Source: Balanoglossus misakiensis
Taxonomy: Eukaryota > Hemichordata
Reading direction: 5' to 3'
Assembly (NCBI GenBank): GCA_040954595.2
Contig: CM082583.2
Span: 7,936,001 to 8,000,000 of the forward strand
DNA: 64,000 nucleotides
Under the pieces are notes generated by a model that saw only the letters and a program-made list of their open reading frames with translations, did no database searches and had not been told where the DNA came from. Numbering within the stretch: the first letter of the stretch is position 1; every line of letters starts with the position of its first letter. Shown here piece after piece: positions 1 to 11,400 of this stretch. A program made the translations under genes and the position numbers.

Positions 1-1309
1 GTCCTGTTTGTCACACGACACGACCAGCACACACTGTCGGCAGACGGTTATAGATGGTGGATTTCGCAGATCAGCGACGGAACGACGTACCGAGCTATTT
101 CCTTAAAATTTTACTTAGGGGGAGAGTGATGTATTTGGCGAGCTCGCCGACTACACCGAACTACGGCAGACGCTGAATGGAAAATTTAATATACAACACA
201 TATGTCCTTGAAATTAAAATAATGCGGGAATAGCAAGGATTGGGTTATATTTTGCAGAGAACAGCGTCTTCTTACAATTATACAGTAATAATTAATAGAA
301 GTAAAATATCTTAGGTTAATTAAACGGAAGCACTGTGTCGTCTCTCTGTTCATTGCTCAAAAGACGACACTTACAGGGTTGGCTGCGTAGACAGCAAAAA
401 AATCAGTTAAATATATCGTCCTTGTAACTAGGGCAGCGCCCGGTTATATTAAACAGAAAGTGAACAGAATAAGTGAAAATGGGCAATATCGGTTGCTTGG
501 ATACGGTGGCAAACCACGAGACCAAGTGCCACACTTTGCATGATGCAAAGAGAAAAAGACACCGAGAATAACGCTCAGAAGTAGCGGGTGTGCAGTGTCA
601 CACATTAGGGTATCTGCATCTGACGCCGTGTAGAAATTAGCAATCTTGGTAAGACCGTTTTATGTTACTCGGAAAAGCTCTGTGTACGACCAGTATAATT
701 TTAACAGGTCAAAAAAATTAACACCGGTCTTGTCGATTTCACCTGGGCTCGGCGACCAATTAGAATGACAGGACACGCGCGTGCCGTGTTCATAATTTTG
801 ACGCATATTGAACAAAATGTACATTGCACAGCAAAACCAGGCTAGATTATCCCCCTCAAAACTCCCTTTCTTGTTGTGACTCGTATAATATGCGAGTCGA
901 TAGGTTGTAAACGCACCATTGTGTGCGAGCGAGTGCCCTTTGTATTTCGATTGGTTTTCACCGAGGACAACTACCCTTAGTCGGCCTTTCAAATGGCGAT
1001 TTTAAATGGCGTTGATCATCCTTGTAAACAAACGCACTAAGTTTAACGCCTCGGCCGCACTCTGTGCCGAGGAAAGGAAAAGTGGATCAGATTTTTTTTT
1101 TCAATGTCTACGGCAATGTCCTTCACAACAGTTTGTTCACGGCGGCCTTCCCGGGCTGTGAACGCAGTATATATTGCGACATGGCGGGCAGAGGGGTGGT
1201 TCTAAGATTCCGAGGCGATTTGTGTAATGAGCACCCACTTGTTTGAAAACTACATGTCATGGACAAACAAGATAAAAAAACAAAAACACAACAAGACAGA
1301 GATACTTAC
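1..1309. other. Probable intron 1 of the LRR gene; no exon recognised
   Basis: This stretch lies just downstream, on the minus strand, of the donor site of the LRR first exon, so it is most likely the start of that gene's first intron. I searched it for further leucine-rich repeats on the minus strand and found none. The open frames in it are short, of unremarkable composition, and resemble no family I know. The rest of the LRR gene presumably lies beyond the left edge. Confidence 0.45.
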
Positions 1310-1503
1310 AGTTCGGTGACTTGCTCCGATCTGAACAGAGGAATTTCTGACAAAGTATCCTTCTCGACGCACTGGATCTCCCGTTCCGTACATTTGCAGT
1401 GAGTAGGGCAAACCGACGCACCTCCTCCGAGAACGGCTGCTGCGATTATGTACAGCTGCAGCGTGTAATACGCTGTCAGATACATGGTCCACAAACGGTG
1501 CAT
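1310..1503 (-). CDS. First coding exon of an LRR protein: signal peptide plus LRRNT cap (partial gene)
   Basis: The exon encodes about 65 residues. Translation probably starts at MHRLW (1503) or at the in-frame Met six codons later. A hydrophobic stretch (YYTLQLYIIAAAVLGGG) looks like a signal peptide. It is followed by a classic N-terminal leucine-rich-repeat cap, CPTHCKCTEREIQC (Cx3CxCx6C), and by LSEIPL, the usual entry into the first repeat. The exon stops inside a Leu codon (CT|gtaagt), a phase-2 break that is common in genes whose LRRs are each encoded by a separate exon. This is an extracellular or receptor-type LRR protein, but the type cannot be told: LGR/relaxin-receptor-like, adhesion GPCR, Trk-like or a secreted LRR protein all begin this way. 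The rest of the gene is outside the window. Confidence 0.62.
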
Positions 1504-4366
1504 TTTTTGGCAGTCTTTTCTCCGTCTGTCGCTTGACAGTTCCAGATAAATGGCGTTTTTTGAGACGGCAACTGGACACTTGAAGAGAGACCAGTCGGTC
1601 TTAATGGGATTCAACGCGCGGAGCGGACGTCGGCGTGAATCTTCCCCGAGTAACCTGTCCTTGCAGGGTCTACGTAAGCAACAGAAGCGTGCAGTCTCGA
1701 CGTAAACATGCAGTCACTGCTTGAGGAGACGATCAGGGCAGACGACAAATTTCGAAAAGAGAATACATCAGGAGAAAATTAAAAGTGGGCGAAAGAGAAC
1801 ATGATGTGATTTCCATTTAGCGACTGGCATATTGAGTCCTGCTAGTGGAGTGTCAGTGTCATTTTCCAACTCGGTGAGGCACCAGCGGGGTCTCAGTTTT
1901 CAACGTGGAATACAGGCCGAGCGCTGTGACGCTGCGTTTCGCCTCACGGTGTATAGCCTTCACTACGTATGTAGCAACTGTAAAAGAGCCAGCGAAGAGA
2001 TGTTAAACAGTCAGTCGTCGAGATGTGCCAGCGACGCTATGAAAGCCGCATCGCCATTGGCCCATCCCCGCCTTTGTTGTTTCATAATGCACAAGCTCCC
2101 CCTGTCAATGCATGATGCGAGTCCTTGGTTAACGAGCAGAGGACACACCTTTATGCAAATATATCATATTTGGTCGTGTGGGTCAACGTGTCGGCGGGTC
2201 AGGTAGTTTTGCAAACCTGCCAGCAACGGAACCGCGTTTTTTTTCTTTTCGGCGGTGCGTGTGCTTTTGCGAGGAACAATCCCCCCTCCCCGAACTCGCC
2301 CTCGGTGTCATGACACATCAAATCAAATTCCACAGCAATACTTGACGTGTTCATCTTCGCAACAGACACTTTGCATACATAACTCTGTCGTATCGCAGCC
2401 CCTGGTATTCACTTGTACAGTTATCTGTCTGCGGGGATCACTTGTCATTTTCAATGCTATAAACACTTATTAGAGACACACGTGACCCAAGGTGGTAATT
2501 CATTCACGGCCGATGTAATTGCTAAAATGTGCACTTGAACTTCGAGGAGTGGAGGCGTCGCATAACGATGCAACGACCTATTTAAAACAGGTAACCTCGA
2601 AATCGGGTCGTCAATTTTTGCACATTAAAGTCGTCATTGAACACCATGTGTACAACCTACAGGAACGTCCTACCTTCAAAACAGTATTACACGCAGGACG
2701 CGTGCATTGTGGAGGTTGTGTTTCTAGTAACCAAGGTAACAGAATCCCTACCACCTTAATGATCCGAGCGACCTATTTTTGAATATTTTCTTTCTGCTGA
2801 AAGACGGAATACGTTCTGTGAAGACAGAAGGTGGGTGGCAAACCCACCCTGTCGACAATAATGCGTAAGACTCTAAGGAACCAGTTTTCTATATATTGCC
2901 GCTGGCTAAACACCGTAAATTCGGGTTGATTCGCGTTGTCCGAGCCTCACAACACAGTAAACACCGAACGCGCACATTTCGCATATCTGTGGACCCAAAG
3001 CTATCAACACAGAGGGCGCTGGCGCAAATGCACGGGCATATTTATTGAATTTAAACAAAAATGATCACAATTGAAGCATACGTGTGCGCAAACCCTGCGC
3101 ATTCCTGCCGTTGAGCAATATTTACCACCCGCAAAAAACAGTTTCACAAAAAAAAACACCCGGTGATTGATAGCGCTTTTGGCATTCTTGGAAACAAATC
3201 TGAAGCCCAGGCTGTAATACCCACTGCCTGCCTACAAGTACATATGATGATCCATCCATCACCATAGCAACGCGTGATGTAAGAAGCGCTTGACCAATTA
3301 CGCGCGATGGATTAAAGCCGCTGAAAGAAGCTAAAGCGAAGAAGGGGCTTATTATTTTACAACGTTAAAGTATTTACGCAAATTTTACACGCAAACTGCG
3401 CTTATTATTTCGAGTTATACATGTATATGATTAATTGAAGGTCTGTCTGACACCGTTGTTATCTGTTAAAAAAGGGAACATCGAATTTCTGTGTTTTGGG
3501 GCTAAAAGCAAATAAAACCTGACGATTAGGACAATATACAACATGCGACTGCACATTTTCGGAGAAAACGTAAACGCAGCTCTTATTATTTTACATTTTG
3601 TAAAACTCACATGATCGAAATCTAATAATGAAGAGCGGCGATGTAAACTCAGCTACACCAGGTCTGCTGAACAAGTAAACACCAAAATTGGTCATTTTCC
3701 AGATTGAAAACCTAGTATCGCACCATTAACATTAAATTTAGAGCTTGTCACCACCCCCCCCCCCCCCCCCCCCAAATATGTACAATGATCGGTTGGAGGA
3801 AATATGCACGAGGGGCTCCATTCGCAATTCTGGCACCAAATCACAAACCCCAGGAAACATTTCACCACAGTCCGTGTGATTTCACTCCCTCGGATCGAAG
3901 CAGGCCATGCTGACATGGGTGGCGGGGAAGGGGGGGGGGTGCACACACAGCGAAATTTGCAGTGGTGAAAACGGTCCGATTTAATACGATTTCTTGGTCA
4001 CCATGGCAGCACATTGCGCGAAATTCGGCTTGGGTGGTGCTACACGCGAAATCGGGTGAATTAACCCGGCTGCTAATCAATGGTACCATTCTCCCGTATT
4101 ATTGTTTATAAGACTGCTGCCTGCGGAAGATATCGTCGACGATATAAATCAAAAGAACGCAAGAAAAGCACTCCACCTGTCCAATCCCCATCACAACCCA
4201 ATTAACCCAAATGTGCGTGGACAGTTCCGTTTCAAGGAAAAAACACACGGTTGTCTGTTTAGCTGTCTGTATCGTGCTTGAACGCATTTTCTCTCGTTGA
4301 GTATGATATCGTGCCTAACTGCGTTGCCTTGGAAACAAGTGGCTTTTAATGATTTTATTTATTGTC
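1504..4366. other. Gene-free stretch upstream of the LRR exon
   Basis: No coding exon is recognisable on either strand. The 5' UTR and promoter of the LRR gene should lie in its left part. The right part holds a run of about 20 C (3754-3773) and a run of about 10 G (3930-3939). Open frames here are short and have no recognisable motifs. Confidence 0.5.
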
Positions 4367-4370
4367 GAGG

Positions 4371-5480
4371 TAAGGGACTGTCCAGAATTTACTTCCAGGG
4401 GGGGGCTGGAGGATTTTCAGGGGGGGCCACCCATTTTCCCCAAGAAAAATTAGGGGGGGTCAGACATAAAAATCACAATCCTTTAGGGGGGGCCATGTAA
4501 AATACTCTCACAAACTCAATATTTGCCCAGAAGCACTGATTTATACAATGTATAAGAAACAAACCACCATGGCTACCTGGATGACAGATGAACTCCGCAA
4601 GTGTATTAAATCTTCATAAGCTGGAATTTCCAGTAATTTTTACAGTGGGTTATTTTGTATATCTACTACAGTTTCTCGTTCTACTCTGTGAAGCATAATA
4701 AAATGCCCAGTATTTGGCCTGCCAGCACAGACCATAAATGTACAGTGAACAGTCAGTGTTGTTACTGTTGACGAGCTCAATTCAAGTCCAGACTAGAATT
4801 CGTTAATTTTCTCATCAATCATTCATATATGTATATAAAAAGTTAATTTGCTTTTGGGTTCATTAAAATGCAGCTCTGAGCTCTGTATTTTATAAAATTT
4901 TCTTACAGGGGAGGGGGACACCCCCTCCCAAACCCACCCCCTTCACTTCTCGGTTTACAATATCTGCCAACACAGAATACAAATACTTAACAAATATAAA
5001 CAATGTTCAGTTTTAATATCCACTGATGAGGAAAAACATCAGTTTCAAATTCTTTTCATGGGAGCGCTGTTTTTCTTTTTTTACAAGATAGATAGGTGAT
5101 GTGTTTTGCTGTGTGAAAGAAAATGGGGGGTGGGATTTCAAAATTTTAAGCTGTTCGGAAGGGGGGGGGGGTTGAAAATATTTCGGGTTGTGTACGGGGG
5201 CATGCGAAAATTAACGGTAAAAAAAATTTAATTCTCCCCCCCCCTTCCAGAGGTGTTTGTAAATGCAGCCTTATCAGACTGTATGTGTCGTAGTCTGTAC
5301 CGGTAAGCATGCATGTATATATTGGGGGGGGGGGGGGGTCATGGAAAAAAAACAGGAAATTTACGGGGGGGCCACAGATTTCCTCCACAATTTACAAGGG
5401 GGGGCCATGGAAAAAAATCACCAGGAAAATAAGAAATCCTCCAGCCCCACCCTGGAAGTAAATTCTGGACAGTCCCTAAT
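4371..5480. mobile_element. 1.1-kb terminal-inverted-repeat element with G-rich subterminal repeats
   Basis: The left end (from 4371, TAAGGGACTGTCCAGAATTT) reappears as its reverse complement at the right end (ending 5480). The inverted repeats are about 46 bp long with roughly two mismatches. A possible 4-bp target duplication, GAGG, flanks it (4367-4370 and 5481-5484). Inside both ends, short AT-rich units are separated by runs of 6 to 8 G, and the right half also has pure runs (5161-5171, 5324-5338). No transposase-like frame is visible, so this looks like a non-autonomous DNA element. A degraded copy of another palindromic repeat sits inside it at about 4755-4801. The superfamily is undetermined. 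Confidence 0.6.
4755..4801. repeat. Palindromic dispersed repeat, copy 1 (diverged)
   Basis: The core AGTCCAGACT (4785-4794) is flanked by AATTC-A on the left and A-GAATTC on the right. The left shoulder (AGTCAGTGTTGTTACTG) matches the shoulders of the copies near 55.5 and 60.5 kb. The right shoulder is poorly conserved. It lies within the 1.1-kb inverted-repeat element, so it is either nested in it or part of it. Confidence 0.45.
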
Positions 5481-5484
5481 GAGG

Positions 5485-8400
5485 AATTGTGCGAAGCACT
5501 CAATCACAGAACCGGTACAGATCCCTCGGAAAGAACAGTCGTCGACGGCACCTGGAGACTGACCTTTGACCCGCTCAGAAGTGACACTCGCACTCAGCAG
5601 TGTCTGCATCAGAACGACTGCCAAATATAGCACGTAATTGTGTAAGATACAACACATCATAGCAACACAAATACAAGTAGTTAAAAAACGACCTAAAATC
5701 CACGCCATTGCCCAAAGGAAAAAACATCATGGCGCTTATTTAGGTTACGCTCGGTTCAGTTGATAAATGCCAGTAGGCAACATAAATCAGGGGTGAAATA
5801 ATTCTGCTCCATTTTTAAAGGCCAAAGGTGCAATATCCTTCAACTAGGAAGCAGTATTTTTTTGCTTCTTAAAGAAATAAATACTTTGGTGACAAAATTA
5901 TGTTTTAATGTCAGTGTTAAATCAACTGGGCCCCAGAACCGACATTAGTGTCTGTGCTGTTAGTGGAGACAGCGTCATACCGACTCTCTATCTGACACTT
6001 GAGGGGGAAAGCACACATGGGAAACCCGTTGACAACTGCATAAATTGTGTCTGTCATCCTTAACCCCTTCATCCCCAGTTCCCTCTTTAGAGGTCCAACG
6101 TTACCATAGCAAACAATGGGTTTGGACAGAACCATGGCGGTGAAAGGGTCCCTCTTACGATCACCGATGTGAATTTTCCTCTGTATATCGATTAATTATT
6201 CTATCGTCTGCAATATTGACCCCAGAGGACCAGGCAGTTTAATTCATCGGTAACAAATTACTTTGCGATATAGTCAGGAGTATTTTATAATTTTTCTTAT
6301 CGGGGCCCTGGAAAGAACTGCTGCAGCTGAAAAATATGAAAGTCGGCGGGTAACAAAAGAAGATTCGGAAACATGTCGATTTTATATTGGTATACTCGCT
6401 TGTCTCGACGGGACGTTGACAAATGGAAATCAAGACTCGACTAACCGTTCGCATCGTCTGCTATATCAAACTGTAGCCGTAATCTGCAACGCAGTGCAGT
6501 GCAACGAGGACTGCGCAAAAACATGAATAAATCTAGATGCATCGACATATCACTGGTCAACTGTAGGCATTAATGAAGCCTATTTTGCCTCTCTGATTTT
6601 AAGCGTGCATGGAGATAAAACGTGAGGACTCCCGCCCTGCAATGACTACATCTACCCCTGACGGCCCATGAGGAAACCTTGACCCCGACCGACCTTGACT
6701 GCCACGTTGCCATGGCTACCTACATGAACACGGATGCTTCAGTTTCGTGGAATTTCACAAGTGTCACTGTTTATTGTAACCCACCTTGAAACAAATATCT
6801 GAATGTCTATCACAGAAATTAACACTGATTGCTCCGTCGGCAAGCCGTGCTGCTGACGAAAGACAAGAATCTTGATTTCCATGGTAACAGCATTGATACT
6901 GTCTTCTCTCCGGTCTAATTATCGTGGAGCGATACTTTTATCACTTTATTTTTACTTTTGAAAGAAACTAATCAGCCAATTTATGTTGTCACTTTACTTA
7001 AAATAATTATTATTGTTGTTCTTACTGTTATCATCATCATCATTTCGCTTTTGATGGTTTCCTAAACCAATGCCATTTCCATGGAAACGTGGAAATCTTA
7101 CTGTTTTGATAGTGTAACAACAATCTCTGTGAAAATAAATATGGAACTCCGTCGAGAATATAGCGACGTGCGGTCACGTTTCTTGCAAGAAGCTAGCATT
7201 CAAGGTCGATGGGGATTTCCAAAACTGTTTAGAAACAAATATAGCATTCATTTGCTGACACCTACTTTAAATTGGTATCAATAACACTAATTTTGTTTCA
7301 TTGTCCCGTTTGAAATGGATCGGCCAAGTTGCTGTTGAAATTCACGAAGGCTCTATAAATAAGTCCCTATCACGGCTTCTTGCAGAAACCTTTGAATAGT
7401 CTTGAACCTTATAAAATCACGACACCTTGACAACTTGAAGCGTCTCAATAAAATGTTTTCTTCCTTGTTTTGACCAAATTGTTGTTTTTCATCCACTCTG
7501 GTGGGAGACTGTTTGTACAAAAAGCGTGACGCAGTGTTATGCTAGAAATACCCAAAAATAGGAAAGGGAAAAAAGTGTGTGATCTGACAAGGCCGACACC
7601 AATGTTTCCAAGAAGCTGCGTCCAGCTGAGAGCCGGGGTGGAAAAAGAAGAACGATGGCAATGATATTGCCGGAGATTGGGAAAGAGTACTAAAAGTAAC
7701 ATGGCGTAACCGTCGTCAATGTAGTGGACTTTGATGTCTGGAGCGTGTGATGACCAGTTTTGCGATTGGAGTTCGACACTGGAGGCAGGGCACCTTAATT
7801 ATCACATTTTTTTCTGATCAACAAATACGTTATGTCATCTTTCTCGACTGGAATTTGAACGGGTGATATCGCAGACTTCTATTACAGCAGACACATCTGC
7901 ACATCCCAGCCCTCCTTCAACATCTACCCTCGTTCGGAGCCCATATTAACGACCCCCCCCCCCCTCTCCATGAAATGAGCGGTGCCCGGCGACTTGTTGC
8001 AAATTGACATTTTAAAAATCACAGGCCTAAAACACGCCAACCAAATGTGCTGTAAATGTTCGCCACGGTAGTTAGTGACTGCTTGTCGATATGATAAAGG
8101 TCACTCCCAATATGTTCCTACAGGTATCTGTCACAATTGCGTTTCCTATAATCTTTCTGGTGCTCAGAGAACGCTCCTTATTTTATGACTGTAACAAGCA
8201 TTCTGAGGCTAATCTGATCAAGGTTCTTGCCTATGGGTACAGGCGATGTGCCTCCCAACCTTCTCAGAGAGAAATTCAGTTTTGTGACAAACAACATTTT
8301 TTTTCAAAACAAAAACCGGAAAGCCGGGAGTTCAGTAATATCAGGAAGGATACTGTCAGGGATCGATCAACGTTTTTAAAAATACGGCGAAACAAAAGTT

Positions 8401-11400
8401 TTCAAGAAGTTCCAAACTCCAAACACAACGTACGCCTGATATAAATCGACCTATGACTTTTCCACGTCAGGACAGAAAACCCGGCAAATATGGACCACTG
8501 TGACCGAGAATTCTTTTTTTCTCACACACCCGACAAGATGAGTTTATGTTATAGTTATACAATGTGCATCGTTATTGCGGAGGTTCTAGTATAATACTGT
8601 ACACATATTAACTAGTGGAGACAGTTGCCACGTCCCATCAGTTGGATGACAAGTGCACAAGCTCCCGCAAGCAGAATTGTTTCTAAGGCTAAACATTTTT
8701 CGCATTATGAAAATGCCTGGCTTTGGTTCGGGTCATGTCCTCCAGCCCCGCGGATACTTTGCTGACCGAGTGACGTCATAACATCGCATAAGTTACAGCT
8801 GGACAAGGGGCGATACCAAATCAAGAGTTAAAGCGCGGATTTTAATGATTTCCAATTAGACCCTTACAACTGTCCAACAAGCATGATGACGAAAGTCGGC
8901 TGTCTATTAATATGCCGGTGATACATAAACCCGCCTGGAGTCTTATAACCGACATGTCTGCTGTTTAATCTTGTTAGTTAACGTAGCCTGACATTTAAGG
9001 TAGACGTGTAGTTTTCTGGGTGGCTAATGAGCTTACGCTTATCTGCAACCTGGTATTTATCAGCGATGTCCCAGTCTGTCTGCTACAGTCTAATACTAGG
9101 AAAAACCGAGACATTTGCAGCCCGGGGAAGTAAACATCATCGCGAATAACACAATGCAAGGGTGAATCTGCGAGGGGGTGTGAGAGAGAAGGGGTAGCGG
9201 GAGAGAGAGAGAGAGGAGAGGAAACATTTACAGATAGCCCTATGATGTTGGCACCACAACATTAACAACGTGAACCTCAATCTCAGTCTAAAAACCATGT
9301 CTGTCATACACAGACTCACATTTAGCGTAAACAAAAATATCAATTAGAGCGATAATGAAGTGTGTGAACAACAGACTGTACTTGTTATCCTTAGCTGAAG
9401 TCCCTAACCCTAACTCACAAAAATGAGATGATGAAAAAAAAATACAAAAGTCGATCATAGTTTGTGCAAAATATACATACGAGAAGAAGCAATGCAAATA
9501 ATATTTCTTTCAATATTAATGTAGCTATAAATTGGAATTATGGATTTTCAAAAGCTCCAAGTAAACATATTTATACTTGAGAGCGAATAAGTGACATTTG
9601 CAACCTCTTTTATATATTAACATATTAATAAGGTAAATTTGGATATATATTGTCGATATTTTTCTTGGCGATACAAACACGAATTTTAATCTTAATCCGA
9701 TTCCAGCGCGAGACCAAATCCTTGTTTTTAAGTTTAGTCACGTGGTTTAGTCGGAGTCATTGGCTGCGATGTAGATCAAACAATGTGGGCGTTTTCTGTG
9801 AAATCACCGATGCCCAGATCTCACGTGGTCCAGGTATTGTTATTGGGAGACTTATCGCCAATTCAATCTTGAAAAGGTAAAAAGTTAAAGCTAACCTGTT
9901 CTGTAGGCGGAGTGCGGGTTCACATTACTCAGTCTAGATTACTGGTCTACGTACATCATTTTAAAAACAAGAATAGATAGACGTAAAAACTAACAAAATA
10001 AAAAGTAATAACTGTAACTGTCAGCATTATGTTCGTGAAATGTTTCAGCTGAGTTTTAAACTTTTTCAAAACTACATCGAAGTCTTTCAGGTAGCGAATT
10101 CAAAATTCTTCAAGTTTGAAATACAATAAAATAAAATGTTGGATATGATTTAAAGTTGGTTGAGTCATCACATCTAAGATATGTGGAACACAAAGACCCG
10201 GCTTAGTTTGGCCCCTGCAGTCAAATCCCAAGCACTGGGCTATTGAATGTATAGAATACTATTGTTCAAAACATATTCCAACACAATGGATAACTTGGTC
10301 ACACCCCAGACGCCACCGAGGCCAGGTAACGCTGTGAGAGGTATGTGCTTGCTGTGTGTTTGGTGTCAGGCTGACACAGATAACATGGCTGGCCGTTCTC
10401 TTTTTTTGGGTGCAGCCCTGACCGTTGCCACCGTTCAGAGAGACACTTCTGGTTGAACGGACAGAGCTGGCAAGCGTGACTGCCCCGTTGTCTCCACGCA
10501 AGATTTGTGGACGTACAACAATGCCTGAGTACGTTTACAAGAAACAACGCAATTATCTTCCTGCCACAAAACAACACGGAACGACTTTTGCATTTTGTCG
10601 ATCGGAGTCTCCACCAACGCAGCCCCCCCCCCCCCCCCCCTCTTCCGCGGTGTGACCTAATGCCCCGTCCTTTTTCTTCCCACAAAGTCGACCGACTGGC
10701 TTCTTGCCAACTTTCTGTTCGCGGGCGTGAATGCAACGCCAGCGAAACACATGATAATTTCTCATGCCGCGATCGCTGCTTAAGACGTCTGCAGAAGGGC
10801 ACAGGCGTACGTTTGACTGCGTAGATAATGGTCGCCGCGGCAACCATTGTGACGGCCGATACCTGCGCATTAGTTTTCAATGTGCATGTGCGTTCACATC
10901 GAGGGGCCCAGAAACACCGGACAATCACCTATTCTTTTGCGATGTAGTGACCACGGTCTGTCCCTTTTTTGTTGTGCATTCTTCGTGAACTCGCATACAC
11001 CGCCTGTTTTAATGTAAACTGTGTCGCAAACGGCTGACCGAAATTGCAAAACAAATCTAAAGGAAGAAATCACCGTCTCTCTAAATCATAAACATGTCAC
11101 GTTAGTGTATTCGTTTCGTCAAGTTCAGTCGTGTTAGCTCAACGCAGCAATCTGTTGAGTGCCTACAGAACTGAGCAGCAGGCGACTGTGTAAGCGAGTC
11201 ACTTTTAGGAAGGGGACCACTGCAAGACAGGGTCACTCCACTGACGTTGAGAGTGACCGTTTACAAGACAGCGTTTTCGACATGCGAAGACCACTCCGTG
11301 TCCACTAACAGTCAGTCGACAGGGAATTTTCCACAGAACAATAGGAGGTGAACCGCTGATTCACGACAACAAAAACGGAATTGGAATATGCGTACACATC

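Noticed and set aside
9400-9415. Telomere-like CCCTAACCCTAAC stretch
   Set aside because: Only two units, no inverted repeats or target duplication around it; not the same object as the element at 44023-44227.
10299-10928. 209-codon minus-strand frame as a protein gene
   Set aside because: It is the longest frame in the gene-poor interval, but it runs through a poly-C tract giving poly-Gly, shows no domain, and competing frames are open on both strands.
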